A stretch of DNA of 64,000 bases from positions 1,327,501-1,391,500 of the forward strand of contig NZ_RBXO01000001.1 in the NCBI RefSeq assembly GCF_003634935.1, read 5' to 3'. The notes beneath the pieces were generated by a model. That model was not told the DNA's origin and made no database searches. It was given only the letters and a program-made list of their open reading frames with translations. Of this stretch, positions 34,748 to 48,179 are shown piece by piece. Every line of letters starts with the position of its first letter. Position 1 is the stretch's first letter. The position numbers and the translations under genes are program-made. Source of the DNA: Saccharothrix australiensis. Its GTDB lineage: Bacteria > Actinomycetota > Actinomycetes > Mycobacteriales > Pseudonocardiaceae.

Positions 34748-35437
34748 GTGATTCGCCTCGAACACGTGTCCAAGGTCTACAAGACCTCCACGCGCCCCGC
34801 GCTCGACAACGTCTCGGTCGAGATGGACAAGGGTGAGTTCGTGTTCCTGATCGGACCTTCCGGGTCCGGAAAATCCACGTTCCTACGACTTCTGCTCCGC
34901 GAAGAAGTGCCGAGCAAGGGTCGCGTGTACGTGTCGAATTTCGACGTGGCCAAGATGTCCCGGCGCCGGGTCCCCCGCCTGCGCCAGTCCATCGGCTGCG
35001 TGTTCCAGGACTTCCGACTGCTCACCAACAAGACCGTGGCCGAGAACGTGGCGTTCGCGCTGGAGGTCATCGGCAAGCCGCGGAACACCATCGTGAAGGT
35101 GGTGCCCGAGGTGCTACAGCTGGTCGGCCTCGACGGCAAGGCCGACCGGATGCCGCACGAGCTGTCGGGTGGTGAGCAGCAGCGGGTGGCGATCGCCCGC
35201 GCGTTCGTCAACCGGCCGCTGGTGCTGCTCGCCGACGAGCCGACCGGCAACCTGGACCCCGACACCAGCCAGGACATCATGCTGCTGCTGGAGCGGATCA
35301 ACCGCACCGGCACGACGGTCCTGATGGCCACCCACGACCACTCCATCGTCGACTCCATGCGCCGCCGTGTGGTCGAGCTGGACCACGGCCGCATCATCCG
35401 CGACGACGCGCGGGGTGTTTACGGCGTGGGCCGCTAG
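34748..35437 (+). CDS. ftsE: Cell division ATP-binding protein FtsE
   Basis: A 229-residue ABC ATPase. Walker [13 protein letters not shown] near residue 36, Q-loop VFQDFRLL, signature [12 protein letters not shown] near residue 139, Walker [13 protein letters not shown] near residue 160 and the H-loop ATHDH are all intact. With FtsX it forms the complex that regulates septal peptidoglycan hydrolases. GTG 34748 follows a TAGACT box by 8 nt (leaderless). It lies 41 nt upstream of ftsX. Confidence 0.97.
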   Translation: MIRLEHVSKVYKTSTRPALDNVSVEMDKGEFVFLIGPSGSGKSTFLRLLLREEVPSKGRVYVSNFDVAKMSRRRVPRLRQSIGCVFQDFRLLTNKTVAENVAFALEVIGKPRNTIVKVVPEVLQLVGLDGKADRMPHELSGGEQQRVAIARAFVNRPLVLLADEPTGNLDPDTSQDIMLLLERINRTGTTVLMATHDHSIVDSMRRRVVELDHGRIIRDDARGVYGVGR

Positions 35438-35478
35438 AGACCACCCTCATCCCCCGACCCTGAGGAACGTTCCCCCCG

Positions 35479-36378
35479 ATGCGTACCAGCTTCGTGTTCA
35501 GCGAGGTCGTCACCGGCCTGCGCCGGAACGTCACGATGACCATCGCGATGATCCTCACGACCGCGATCTCGCTCGGCCTGCTCGGCGGTGGTCTGCTCAT
35601 CGTCCGCATGGTCGACAAGATGCAGGACAACTACCAGAGCAAGCTCGAGGTCTCGGTCCTGCTCACCAACGACGTCAGCGCGAATGACAAGGACTGCGCG
35701 CAACAGCCGTGCGCCGGCCTCCAGAGCGCGCTGCAGAGCACGTCGGGCGTGGAGACGGTGGTCTACGAGAACCGCGAGAAGGGCTTCGAGCGGTTCAAGA
35801 AGATTTTCGAGGCGCAGCCCGAACTGGTGAAGCTCGCCCGACCCGAGGCCATCCCCGCCACGTTCCGGGTGAAGCTGGAGGACCCGGCGCGGGCGAGCGT
35901 CATCGTGCAGGCGTTCTCCGGCAAGGCGGGCGTCAAGGCGGTCAACGACCAGGGTGAGTTCCTGGGCAGGCTGCTGGACGTGTTCAACGGCCTGCGCAAC
36001 ATCGTCCTCGTCCTGGCGCTGGTGCAGGCGCTGGCGGCGCTGCTGCTGATCTCCAACACGATCCAGGTGTCCGCGTTCACCCGGCGCACCGAGGTCGGCA
36101 TCATGCGACTGGTGGGCGCGACCCGCTGGTACACGCAGCTGCCGTTCCTCATCGAGGCGGTGGTCGCCGGCGTCATCGGCGCGATCGTCGGCGTGGGCGG
36201 GCTGGCGCTGCTGGTGTTCGGCGGCACGAAGGTGTCCGGGGACCTGTTCACCTCGCAGATCCTGCCGCCGATGGGGATGCTGGACGTGCTGATCATCTCG
36301 CCGATCCTGCTGGGCGTGGCGGTGTTCATCTCGGCGCTGACCGGGTACGTGACGCTGCGCCTGTACGTGCGGCTGTGA
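35479..36378 (+). CDS. ftsX: Cell division permease-like protein FtsX
   Basis: A 299-residue membrane protein: one N-terminal transmembrane helix (about residues 22-44), a large extracytoplasmic domain with a cysteine pair (DCAQQPCAGL), then three C-terminal helices with the FtsX-family segment SAFTRRTEVGIMRLVGATRW near residues 198-217. It works with FtsE to control murein hydrolases such as RipC-type enzymes. The order ftsE-ftsX-smpB is the usual one in actinobacteria. Confidence 0.96.
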   Translation: MRTSFVFSEVVTGLRRNVTMTIAMILTTAISLGLLGGGLLIVRMVDKMQDNYQSKLEVSVLLTNDVSANDKDCAQQPCAGLQSALQSTSGVETVVYENREKGFERFKKIFEAQPELVKLARPEAIPATFRVKLEDPARASVIVQAFSGKAGVKAVNDQGEFLGRLLDVFNGLRNIVLVLALVQALAALLLISNTIQVSAFTRRTEVGIMRLVGATRWYTQLPFLIEAVVAGVIGAIVGVGGLALLVFGGTKVSGDLFTSQILPPMGMLDVLIISPILLGVAVFISALTGYVTLRLYVRL

Positions 36379-36417
36379 GTCCGATATCCGCTGGCGTGCT
36401 CACGTAAGGTTGCTGGC

Positions 36418-36894
36418 ATGGTCAAGGAACGCGGTCAGAAGGTGATCGCGTCGAACCGCAAGGCTCGGCACGACTACACCATCCTCGACACCCTGGAAGC
36501 GGGCGTCGTGCTCGTCGGCACGGAGGTCAAGAGCCTCCGCATGGGCCGGGCGTCGCTCGTCGACGCGTTCGGCCAGGTCGACGACGGCGAGGTGTGGCTG
36601 CACGCGTTGCACATCCCGGAGTACGTGGCCGGCACCTGGACCAACCACGAGGTGCGCCGCAAGCGGAAGCTGCTGCTGCACCGCAAGGAGATCGAGCGGC
36701 TGATCGGCAAGACCAAGGAGAGCGGTCTGTCGCTGATCCCGTTGCAGATGTACTTCAAGGACGGGTACGTCAAGGTCGAACTCGCGCTGGCACGCGGCAA
36801 GAAGGCGTACGACAAGCGACAGGACCTCGCGAAGCGCGACGCCCAACGCGAGATCCAGAAGGCACACGGCCGCGCGCTCAAGGGCCGTTACTGA
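36418..36894 (+). CDS. smpB: SsrA-binding protein SmpB
   Basis: A 158-residue protein that brings tmRNA to stalled ribosomes. Conserved segments are [20 protein letters not shown] near residues 11-30, GTEVKSLR, and the basic C-terminal tail [20 protein letters not shown]. Its RNA partner ssrA lies 2.6 kb downstream. The start is ATG 36418. Confidence 0.97.
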   Translation: MVKERGQKVIASNRKARHDYTILDTLEAGVVLVGTEVKSLRMGRASLVDAFGQVDDGEVWLHALHIPEYVAGTWTNHEVRRKRKLLLHRKEIERLIGKTKESGLSLIPLQMYFKDGYVKVELALARGKKAYDKRQDLAKRDAQREIQKAHGRALKGRY

Positions 36895-36940
36895 ACGACC
36901 CCTGGCCTCATACGGGTGTGCACCGCACACACCACGGCCG

Positions 36941-37390
36941 GCTGCGTGTCATCCCCGTACGGCCTGCCCGCAGGGCAACCACGCTCGTCAGAGGGGCGCA
37001 AGCACGCTTCACCGCTTGCGCCCCTCTGACGAGCGTGGTGGTCTTTGACAGGTCGTACGGGGATGACACGCAGCCACCAAAGCTTTCAAGCGAAGCTTGA
37101 AAGCTTTGCCCCCATCCTCGGTGGCCTGCCCAGCGGCGAGCGCCCTTCTTTAAGCTTTGACCCGCTAAAACCGAAGAACTTCCGCGCGGAAGGCGCCCGC
37201 ACAAGCTTTAAAGAAGCGCTCGCCGCTGGGCAGGCCGCCGGGGGAGGAAAAGCTTTAAAGGCGTCGTGTTCTCCCCGCATGGCCTGTCAAAGACCACCAC
37301 AGTCGGTCAGGGGGCGCAAGCGGTGAAGCGTGCTTGCGCCCCCTGACCGACTGTGGTTGCCCTGCGGGCAGGCCATACGGGGAGAACACG
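36941..37390. repeat. Nested palindrome element (about 450 bp)
   Basis: The gap between smpB and the response-regulator gene is almost wholly made of inverted repeats. Hairpin A (36941-37074) has a 20-bp outer stem (gctgcgtgtcatccccgtac) and a 25-bp inner stem. Hairpin B (37265-37390) has the same design and is largely the reverse complement of A, loop included. Between them lies an imperfect stem of about 34 bp (37123 / 37235), with ggcctgcccagcggcgagcg against cgctcgccgctgggcaggcc, enclosing a small hairpin. A 13-bp aaagctttcaagc palindrome sits at 37079-37107. No gene is plausible here. Part of the same sequence recurs at about 52,235. Confidence 0.9.
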
Positions 37391-37433
37391 AGACCAGAAG
37401 TCTGTGCTGCGCGGTGCGGGCGGGGTGGTGTGG

Positions 37434-38078
37434 TCAGCCCAGGTTGAGGTAGGCGAGGACGGCGCGCACTCGGCGGTGTTCCGAGGTGCTGGGTTCCAGG
37501 CCGAGTTTGGCGAAGATGTTGCCCACGTGCTTTTCCACCGCGCCGTCCGAGACGACGAGTGACTTGGCGATCGCCGCGTTCGACAGGCCCTGTGCCATGA
37601 GGCCGAGGACCTCGCGTTCGCGCTGGGTCAGGGAGTCGACCGGGTTGCGCTTGTTGCGGACCATGAGCTGGGTGATGACCTCGTGGTCGATGCTCGTGCC
37701 GCCCTCGGCCACCCGGCGGACCGCCGCCACGAACTCCGAGACGTCGGCCACCCGCTCCTTGAGCAGGTAGCCGACGCCGTTCGCGCCGCCCGCCAGCAGT
37801 TCGACGGCGTAGCGCTCCTCCACGTACTGCGACAGGACGAGGACGGGCAGGTTCGGGATCCGCTTCCGGGCCTCGATGGCCGCTCGCAAGCCCTCGTCGG
37901 TGAACGTCGGCGGCATCCGCACGTCCACGATCGCCAGATCCGGCCGGTGCTCCTCGATCGCCCCGAGCAGCGCGTCGCCGTCTTCCACCGCGGCGACGGT
38001 CTCGATGCCCTCGTCGGAGAGCAGGCGTTCCACGCCCACCCTGAGCAGGACCGAATCCTCGGCGATCACAACGCGCAC
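37434..38078 (-). CDS. LuxR-type two-component response regulator
   Basis: A 214-residue NarL/FixJ-family regulator. The receiver domain shows the phospho-acceptor Asp in DLAIVDVRMPP near residue 51 and the acidic pocket VIAED at the N-terminus. The C-terminal LuxR helix-turn-helix is LTQREREVLGLMAQGLSNAA near residues 149-168. It overlaps the upstream kinase gene by 13 nt, so the pair is co-expressed. Targets are unknown. Confidence 0.94.
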   Translation of the reverse strand: MRVVIAEDSVLLRVGVERLLSDEGIETVAAVEDGDALLGAIEEHRPDLAIVDVRMPPTFTDEGLRAAIEARKRIPNLPVLVLSQYVEERYAVELLAGGANGVGYLLKERVADVSEFVAAVRRVAEGGTSIDHEVITQLMVRNKRNPVDSLTQREREVLGLMAQGLSNAAIAKSLVVSDGAVEKHVGNIFAKLGLEPSTSEHRRVRAVLAYLNLG

Positions 38079-39313
38079 GGCAGCTCCGTCCGGATCACGG
38101 TCGGCCCCCCGACGGGGCTGACCACCACGACCACGCCGTCAATGGTCGCAGCACGGTCCGCCAGGCCCGCCAGCCCTCCTCCCGGACGGATCTCCGCGCC
38201 GCCGTGGCCGTTGTCGGTCACCTCCACGACCACGGAGTTCTCCGTGCGCGTGACCCTCACCGCGGCCTGCGTGGCGCCCGCGTGCTTGGCGATGTTCGTC
38301 AGGGCCTCGGCGACGGTGAAGTAGGCGGTGCTCTCGACCGCCGTCGGCGGGCGCGGGTCGACGTCGACCGACACGTCCACGGGGATCGGGCACTTCGCCG
38401 CCAGGGACGACAGGGCCGCGTCCAAGCCGCGGTCGCCGAGCACCGACGGGTAGATGCCGCGCGCCAGGTCCCGCAGCTCCGAGATGGCGAGCTTGGCGTC
38501 GGCGTGCGCCTCGGCGATCAGCTCGGCCGCCGCGTCGGGGTCGGTGTCCATCTTGCTGCGGGCCCGGCCGAGGCCCATCGCCACCGCCACTAGGCGCTGC
38601 TGCGCCCCGTCGTGCAGGTCGCGCTCGATGCGCCTGCGCTCCGCCTCCGCGGCCTCGACGCCTCGCGCGCGGCTGGCGGACAGGCGACCGGTCTCGGCCT
38701 CCAGCAGGCTGGTGCGGGACGGGCCGAGCAGGGCCTGCGCGAGCGCCGCGTGACCCCGGCCCAACGCCTTGATCAGCGGCAGGACCAGCAGGCCCAGGAC
38801 GATGCCCACGAGGGACACGGGCAGGGCCTCGGCGAACGAGTCGACCAGCCACTCCGAGTTGCCCAGCGAGACCTGGATGTTCGCGGGCAGGAACTGGTAG
38901 TAGACCGGCAGGAACACCGCCGCCAGCACGACCGGCCACAGGGCGACCACCAGGGTGAACTCCACGATGCCCACCGGCAGCATCAGCACCCAGTAGGCGA
39001 AGTCGCGCCACGTCGCCGGGTCGGTCACCAGCGCCTTGGTCCGCACGTACAGCGAACCCTCCGGCAGCTGCCGGTACGGTCGCTGGACGTCCACGCCGAG
39101 CGTGACCCGCAGCCACGACCGCTCGACGGTCGCCGCGAGCCGGGCGAGCAGCAGGGTCAGCGCGAGCAGCGGCAGTCCCACCCACACCACCGCCGTGCCG
39201 ATGCTCAGCACCAGCAGCGGCACCAGGAGGCAGAACCAGAAGAGGCCCGTCGCCAGGTTGAACAGGAAGTACCCGCTGGTCCGGACGATGTCCGGGTTGG
39301 CACGCGCAGTCAT
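38066..39313 (-). CDS. Sensor histidine kinase (HisKA_3 type)
   Basis: A 415-residue kinase. The N-terminal 190 residues contain about four transmembrane helices of the actinobacterial sensor domain (PF13796-like). The phospho-acceptor histidine is in RRIERDLHDGAQQRLVAVAM near residues 228-247, and the ATPase N-box in AEALTNIAKHAGA near residue 338 with DNGHGG following. Together with the LuxR regulator it makes a complete two-component system; the signal is unknown. Minus strand, ATG start 39313. Confidence 0.94.
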   Translation of the reverse strand: MTARANPDIVRTSGYFLFNLATGLFWFCLLVPLLVLSIGTAVVWVGLPLLALTLLLARLAATVERSWLRVTLGVDVQRPYRQLPEGSLYVRTKALVTDPATWRDFAYWVLMLPVGIVEFTLVVALWPVVLAAVFLPVYYQFLPANIQVSLGNSEWLVDSFAEALPVSLVGIVLGLLVLPLIKALGRGHAALAQALLGPSRTSLLEAETGRLSASRARGVEAAEAERRRIERDLHDGAQQRLVAVAMGLGRARSKMDTDPDAAAELIAEAHADAKLAISELRDLARGIYPSVLGDRGLDAALSSLAAKCPIPVDVSVDVDPRPPTAVESTAYFTVAEALTNIAKHAGATQAAVRVTRTENSVVVEVTDNGHGGAEIRPGGGLAGLADRAATIDGVVVVVSPVGGPTVIRTELPCAL

Positions 39314-39451
39314 GTTTCCCCACCTTCACGCCCGATGTACCCGACCAGCATCGCCCGTCCGCGCGGCCCGAACCATCAGGTCGGCCGCCGTCCGGGAGGT
39401 GGGGACAGCCCTACCCGCCGTATTGGGAATGAACCCGGTCCCCGGACACGT

Positions 39452-39457
39452 TATGAT
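39452..39457 (+). promoter_or_regulatory. -10 box of the tmRNA gene
   Basis: TATGAT lies 23 nt before the mature tmRNA 5' end; no strong -35 is seen at 17 nt spacing. Confidence 0.45.
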
Positions 39458-39480
39458 GGGTGGACGCAAGACCCAGACCA

Positions 39481-39853
39481 GGGGGTGAACGGTTTCGACT
39501 TTGTGCGTTGATTCAAGGGAAGCGTGTCGGTGCAGGCGAGAGACCACCGTGAGCGTCATCGCAAACCAATAAGCGCCGAGTCTAACGACCAGGCCGCTTA
39601 CTCCCTCGCCGCCTGAGGCTAGGAGAGTGAGCTGTCAGCCCGGAGGAGCCTCCGCTCCGGATGCTGGCATCAGCTAGGAGGCTCACCGCCGTCCCCGGTC
39701 ACGGGGGACGGTCGGGACACCCACAGTGACTGGGCCCGTCACGAGCGACTTGTCCGCGTGATCGCCGGGGCCGAGTAGAGGCACAGCGGACTGCACACGG
39801 AGAAGCCTTGATGAAGCGGCAGAGGACCCGGGTTCGATTCCCGGCACCTCCAC
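39481..39853 (+). ncRNA. ssrA: Transfer-messenger RNA
   Basis: About 373 nt beginning gggggtgaacggtttcgac and ending gggttcgattcccggcacctcca, i.e. the tRNA-Ala-like domain formed by both ends. The tag frame runs at 39575-39616 and reads AESNDQAAYSLAA before a TGA, a typical actinobacterial degron ending in LAA. SmpB is encoded 2.6 kb upstream. Confidence 0.96.
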
Positions 39854-39904
39854 GGCCTCGGCCGGCCTGCGTTCGCGGAGTGCGCGAACCTGGTCGGCCG
39901 TCAT

Positions 39905-39960
39905 GCTTTCCGGGGGTGCGACCCCCGGGCCCCGCCCGGGGGTCGCACCCCCGGACCCCC
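39905..39960. repeat. GC-rich hairpin after tmRNA
   Basis: gggggtgcgacccccgggcc and its complement ggggtcgcaccccc form a long stem at 39910-39952, preceded by a ggttcgcg-type hairpin at 39862-39905 that may end the tmRNA transcript. Nothing else is seen up to 40070. A similar gggggcgcggccccc motif follows tRNA-fMet copy 1. Confidence 0.55.
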
Positions 39961-40070
39961 GGCCGCTCGGCTTCGCCGTCGGGCCATCCCGCGACCCCGT
40001 TCGGTGGAGTCGCCTCGGCTTTGCCGTCGGGTGGCGCCTCCGACCAGTGGTATCGCCTGGTGGGCGTGGG

Positions 40071-44052
<3,982 letters not shown>

Positions 44053-44328
44053 GGTGCGCCAGTGTGGACCCCGACCCGGTCGCGGTGCGACGCAGGTACC
44101 GCCGCGCGCACCCACCTCCGGCCGACCCGCGTCCGGTTCGCCGCGCGGTCGGCACGCGACCACGCCCGCCGGCTACGCACCGTTCGCCCGCCCGACGGGC
44201 GTGCGACCATCCGCGCGACCTGCGGCCACGGCCGGGTGACGAGTGTTCCGAGGTCTGTCCACATCGGATTAGCGTGGGTCGTGGTCGACGTTCGCCGGCC
44301 GTGAAAGCGCTGGTAGGAGGGCACAGCA

Positions 44329-44964
44329 ATGTCCACAGTAGAGCAGGGTGCGCAGATCGCGCCGCCGGTCGGCGTCCAGTTCCAGCTGACCGTCCTCAAC
44401 CGGTCGTCGGACCGGGCGAACGTGATGCTGTTCCCGAGCGTTCCCGCCGGCACACCGGGTCACCCGGTCGTGTGGCGGTCGTTCGAGTTGCTGCCGGAGG
44501 AGACCTCGATGCTCCACTGGCGGCACACGCTCAACTTCGTGCGCGGCGGCCTGACGGACTTCGCGCCGGGGCGTGACTACGAGCCGGTGGAGATCATCTC
44601 GGCCGTGCCGGGCGAGTCGAACCAGGTGACGCTGTCGCTGGTGGGCGGTGAGCTCGCGTTCACCGACCCGCGGCCCGGACCGCCCGGAACCCTGCTGGTC
44701 GAGCAGGACCCGAGCGTGCCGCCGCGCGCGGGCAACGTGGGCGTCGGCATCGGCGGTTTCGGCACGCTGATCTCGGCCACGCAGGCCGGGACGAGGCAGT
44801 CCTACGGGTACGCGCCGCAGTTCTACGTCGGGACCGGCACCTACCAGGAGGGCGAGTTCCTCAGCACGATGGGCATCGACACGCAGGCGGCGCTCAACTA
44901 CCCGGTCGGGGTGACCGAGGCGACGGCGCTGTTCGACGGCAACGGCTGGGTCATCAACTACTAG
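44329..44964 (+). CDS. Unassigned 211-residue protein
   Basis: A soluble, beta-rich-looking protein without signal peptide, cysteine pairs or membrane segments. Notable strings are VQFQLTVLNRSSDRANVMLF near residue 15 and PQFYVGTGTYQEGEFLSTMG near residue 164. It is preceded by a long 276-nt leader region and a good ribosome binding site (ggagggcacagcaatg). It may belong to small extracellular or lipid-associated proteins of actinobacteria and proteobacteria, but I cannot name a family. Single-gene unit. Confidence 0.6.
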   Translation: MSTVEQGAQIAPPVGVQFQLTVLNRSSDRANVMLFPSVPAGTPGHPVVWRSFELLPEETSMLHWRHTLNFVRGGLTDFAPGRDYEPVEIISAVPGESNQVTLSLVGGELAFTDPRPGPPGTLLVEQDPSVPPRAGNVGVGIGGFGTLISATQAGTRQSYGYAPQFYVGTGTYQEGEFLSTMGIDTQAALNYPVGVTEATALFDGNGWVINY

Positions 44965-45063
44965 TGGACCGGTTCCGCCCCGGTCGGGCGCGGCGGTGGT
45001 CCCCGGACCGGGGGCTCCGGTGGGTGGCGGGTCCGGCCGGGGTGTCGTCGGGCCCGTGACCGG

Positions 45064-45110
45064 CGCGCTCACCACCCCTCGTCGGGGAGTGACGAGGGGT
45101 GGTGAGCGCG
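45064..45110 (+). terminator. Strong intrinsic-type hairpin
   Basis: A perfect 20-bp stem, cgcgctcaccacccctcgtc with its complement gacgaggggtggtgagcgcg, and a 7-nt loop (ggggagt). It separates the 44329 gene from the acetyltransferase; no T-run. Confidence 0.7.
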
Positions 45111-45177
45111 AGCGGCGTGTCGTGGGCGCCCGCCGCGGAGCGGCGTGGGTGGGCCGCGGCGTGCGAGGCTGGTCGGC

Positions 45178-45987
45178 GTGGTTGACCCGTTGCGCGATCC
45201 CGACGACCCCGAACTGCTCGACCCGTACCGCTCGCGTGAGCTGGCCGGCCTGGTGGAGGCGGCGCGGCTCGCGTCGGGCGCGGTCCGGTACGGCAAGGTC
45301 GGGCGGGTCGGCTGTGCCCGGGTGGTGGTGAACCGGGACAACCCCCTGCCCCTCGGCAACCACGCGTGCGCCCTGGACGGCTCGTCGGCGGAGGTCGCGG
45401 GGACGCTGCTGCGGTTGGAGCAAACGTTTGCGGACGTGGGGCGCGCCGAGGCGGTGGTGTACGCCTCGCCGACCACGGTGGCCGAGATCGAGGGCATCGC
45501 GGACGACGCGGGCTGGTACGCCGTGGAGGAGTCGCTGGCCGTCGTCCACCGGGGTCCGGTCCGCGCGTCGACCGTGCGGGTGGCGGCGGACGCGGACCTG
45601 GCCGGCATGGCCGGGCTGCTCGCCGACGACCTGGGCGCGGACCCGGCGCGGCTCGCGCGCCACCTCGGGCAGCGGCTGGACGACCCGCGCTGCGCGTTCG
45701 TCGCGGTGGACGACGGGGACCGGCTGGCCGGGTTCGCCGCCGGCTTCGTCGAACACGGCGTCGGTCTGGTCGAGCACGTCGTGGTGCGGCCCGCCCGGCG
45801 GCGGCGCGGTGTCGGGTCGGCGCTGGTGAACGGGGTGGTGGCCGCCCTGCGTGACGCCGGGGCGCTGCTGGTGGCGGCGCACGTCGCCGAGGGCGGCGGG
45901 GGCGAGCGGTTCGCGGAGGCGTGCGACTTCGACGCCGGGTACCCCGTCACCGCGTATGCACGGAGAGTTGACGAGCTGTTGGATTGA
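45178..45987 (+). CDS. GNAT family N-acetyltransferase
   Basis: A 269-residue protein whose C-terminal half is a GNAT domain: VRVAADADLAGMAGLLADDL near residue 138, and the acetyl-CoA site VVVRPARRRRGVGSALVNGV near residues 200-219. The N-terminal 130 residues look like a degenerate second acetyltransferase-like fold. The substrate is unknown. GTG 45178 is the start; the protein ends 57 nt before the MFS transporter start. Confidence 0.8.
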   Translation: MVDPLRDPDDPELLDPYRSRELAGLVEAARLASGAVRYGKVGRVGCARVVVNRDNPLPLGNHACALDGSSAEVAGTLLRLEQTFADVGRAEAVVYASPTTVAEIEGIADDAGWYAVEESLAVVHRGPVRASTVRVAADADLAGMAGLLADDLGADPARLARHLGQRLDDPRCAFVAVDDGDRLAGFAAGFVEHGVGLVEHVVVRPARRRRGVGSALVNGVVAALRDAGALLVAAHVAEGGGGERFAEACDFDAGYPVTAYARRVDELLD

Positions 45988-46013
45988 GCCCCCGGTTGCC
46001 CCAGGGCATATCC

Positions 46014-46026
46014 TTAGCACAGCTAA
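46014..46026. promoter_or_regulatory. Small palindrome upstream of the MFS gene (possible operator)
   Basis: ttagc aca gctaa is a perfect 5-bp inverted repeat with a 3-nt centre, 18 nt before the transporter start codon and just downstream of a tatcct -10-like box. It resembles a regulator half-site pair; the binding protein is unknown. Confidence 0.35.
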
Positions 46027-46043
46027 CTGAGATCGGAGGCACT

Positions 46044-47351
46044 GTGCTGGGGAGTGACGCACCGGCCAAACCCCGGCTGCCCGGCGAGGTGTGGGTGCTC
46101 GTCGTGGCGAGCTTCATCATCGCCATCGGGTTCGGCATCGTCGCGCCGGTGCTGCCCGCCTACGCCAGGAGCTTCGACGTCGGCACGACCGCCGTGTCCG
46201 CGATCGTCAGCGCGTTCGCCCTGGTGAGGCTGCTGTTCGCGCCGGTGAGCGGACGACTGGTCAGCCGGTTCGGGGAACCCCGGACCTACATCGCCGGCAT
46301 CCTCATCGTGGCGATCGGCACCGGGGCGTGCGGGTTCGCCACCGCGTACTGGCAGCTGATCGTCTTCCGGTCGTTCGCGGGCGTCGGCTCCACCATGTTC
46401 ACCGTCGCCGCCGTCGGCCTGCTGATCCGGATCACGCCGCCGCCCATGCGCGGCCGGGCGTCCGGGCTGTGGGCGACCGGCTTCCTGCTGGGCAACATCG
46501 GCGGGCCGATCGTCGGCGCGGCCCTGGCGGAGATCTCCATCCGGGTGCCGTTCGTCACCTACGCCGCCGCCCTGGTGCTCGCCGCGCTCGTCGTCTGGTG
46601 GTTCCTGCGCCGCTCCACCCTCGCCGCGCTCGACCAGAACGCGCAGCACGCGACGCTGGGCGTCGGGCAGGCCCTGGGCTCGCCCGCCTACCGCGCCGCG
46701 CTGGCGTCCGGGTTCGCCAACGGCTGGGCCGTGTTCGGCGTGCGGATCTCGCTGGTGCCGCTGTTCGTGGTGGAGGCGCTGCACGGCAGCCCGGCCATCG
46801 CGGGCATCTCGCTGTCGGTGTTCGCGGTGGGCAACGCCGCCGTGCTGATCATCTCCGGCAAGCTGTCCGACAGCATCGGGCGCAAGCCGATGGCGATGGC
46901 CGGGCTCGCGGTGTCCGCGGTCGGCACCATCTGGCTCGGCTTCACCGCGGGCGTGCCGATGTTCATGGTGGCCTCGCTCGTCGCGGGCGTCGGCGCCGGC
47001 CTGCTCAACCCGCCGCAGAACGCCGTCGTCGCGGACGTCATCGGCACCAAGGCCAAGGGCGGGCCGGTGCTCGCGGCGTTCCAGATGGTCACCGACTGCG
47101 GCGCGATCATCGGGCCGTTGCTCGCCGGCGTGCTGGTCGACCACTTCTCGTACGGCGCGGCGTTCACCCTGACGGGGGTGATGATGGTCATCGCGCTCGG
47201 GTTCTGGTCGTTCGCGCCCGAAACCCTGCCGAAGGAGCCGTCGTCGCACGTCGCGGAGGTCGTCGCGAACGAGTCCGGCCGCCTGGACGAAGGTCCGGAG
47301 GTGCCGACCGGCGAACGGCTCGCCGGTCGGCCGCGTCAGCCGGACGCGTGA
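46044..47351 (+). CDS. MFS transporter
   Basis: A 435-residue major facilitator protein with about 12 predicted helices. The loop 2-3 signature appears as LVRLLFAPVSGRLVSRFGEP near residues 55-74, and the second-half equivalent as ISGKLSDSIGRKPMAMAGLA near residues 271-290. It is probably a drug or small-molecule exporter of the DHA1 type; the substrate is unknown. GTG 46044 has a strong cggagg site. Confidence 0.9.
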   Translation: MLGSDAPAKPRLPGEVWVLVVASFIIAIGFGIVAPVLPAYARSFDVGTTAVSAIVSAFALVRLLFAPVSGRLVSRFGEPRTYIAGILIVAIGTGACGFATAYWQLIVFRSFAGVGSTMFTVAAVGLLIRITPPPMRGRASGLWATGFLLGNIGGPIVGAALAEISIRVPFVTYAAALVLAALVVWWFLRRSTLAALDQNAQHATLGVGQALGSPAYRAALASGFANGWAVFGVRISLVPLFVVEALHGSPAIAGISLSVFAVGNAAVLIISGKLSDSIGRKPMAMAGLAVSAVGTIWLGFTAGVPMFMVASLVAGVGAGLLNPPQNAVVADVIGTKAKGGPVLAAFQMVTDCGAIIGPLLAGVLVDHFSYGAAFTLTGVMMVIALGFWSFAPETLPKEPSSHVAEVVANESGRLDEGPEVPTGERLAGRPRQPDA

Positions 47352-47420
47352 TCACTCAGGTTCAGCTCAGCATCGCTCGGTAGCCTGCGGGCCGCAGGTG
47401 ACCGGGAAGGGAACGGCGAC

Positions 47421-48179
47421 GTGGGTGGTGCTGAGCGCAACGCTCGGAAGAAGAAGCAGGAGCAGCAGGCCGCGAGGGCGGTGGCCGCGGCGCGCGGCGC
47501 CGGGGGCGACCGGACCAAGGTCGTCATCGGCGTGGTCGTGGTCGTGGTGCTGGCGCTGGTCGTCGTCGGCGGCGTGATCTGGTCCAAGTCGAGTTCCGAC
47601 GACAGCGCGAGCGCCCCGCCGACCGACGTGGCCGACGTGGCGGCCCCGGTCAAGCGCGAAGGCGCCGTGGTCGTGGTCGGCAAGGATGGCGCGAAGGCCA
47701 CCATCGACGTGTACGAGGACTTCCTGTGCCCGGCGTGCGGGCAGTTCAAGAAGATCTACGGCGACCAGATCAAGCAGGAGATCGAGAAGGGCACGCTGCG
47801 CGTGCGCTACCACGCGCTGCCGTACCTGGTGCGGCTGTCCGACCCGCCGGGCTACTCGAAGGACGCGGCCAACGCCGCGCTGTGCGCCGCGGACGAGGAC
47901 AAGTTCTGGCAGTACCACGAGTCGCTGTTCGCCAAGCAGCCCGAGGAGGGCGGGCCCGGCTACACCAAGCAGGAGCTCGTGAAGCTCGGGACCGACCTCG
48001 GGATCACCGGCGACAAGTTCAAGACGTGCGTCGACGGCGACACCTACGACAAGGACACGCAGGCGGAGCTGGACAAGGCGCGTGGCCTGCCGTACTTCAA
48101 GGGCACGCCGACCGTCGCCTCGGGTGACCAGAAGGTCGATCTCGGCGACGACAGCTGGCTGGCCGACCTCGTCAAGTGA
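47421..48179 (+). CDS. DsbA family membrane-anchored thiol oxidoreductase
   Basis: A 252-residue protein: a basic cytoplasmic N-terminus (residues 1-33), one transmembrane helix (about 34-55) and an extracytoplasmic thioredoxin-fold domain. The redox motif C-P-A-C is in YEDFLCPACGQFKKIY near residue 103, and a cis-Pro is in FKGTPTVAS near residue 233. It probably forms or shuffles disulfides in exported proteins, as Rv2969c-like proteins do. The stop overlaps the convergent PaaK-like gene end by 8 nt. Confidence 0.9.
   Translation: MGGAERNARKKKQEQQAARAVAAARGAGGDRTKVVIGVVVVVVLALVVVGGVIWSKSSSDDSASAPPTDVADVAAPVKREGAVVVVGKDGAKATIDVYEDFLCPACGQFKKIYGDQIKQEIEKGTLRVRYHALPYLVRLSDPPGYSKDAANAALCAADEDKFWQYHESLFAKQPEEGGPGYTKQELVKLGTDLGITGDKFKTCVDGDTYDKDTQAELDKARGLPYFKGTPTVASGDQKVDLGDDSWLADLVK

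Noticed and set aside
46044..47351. Riboswitch in front of the MFS gene
   Set aside because: The 56-nt gap is too short and shows only a 5-bp palindrome, more like a protein operator.
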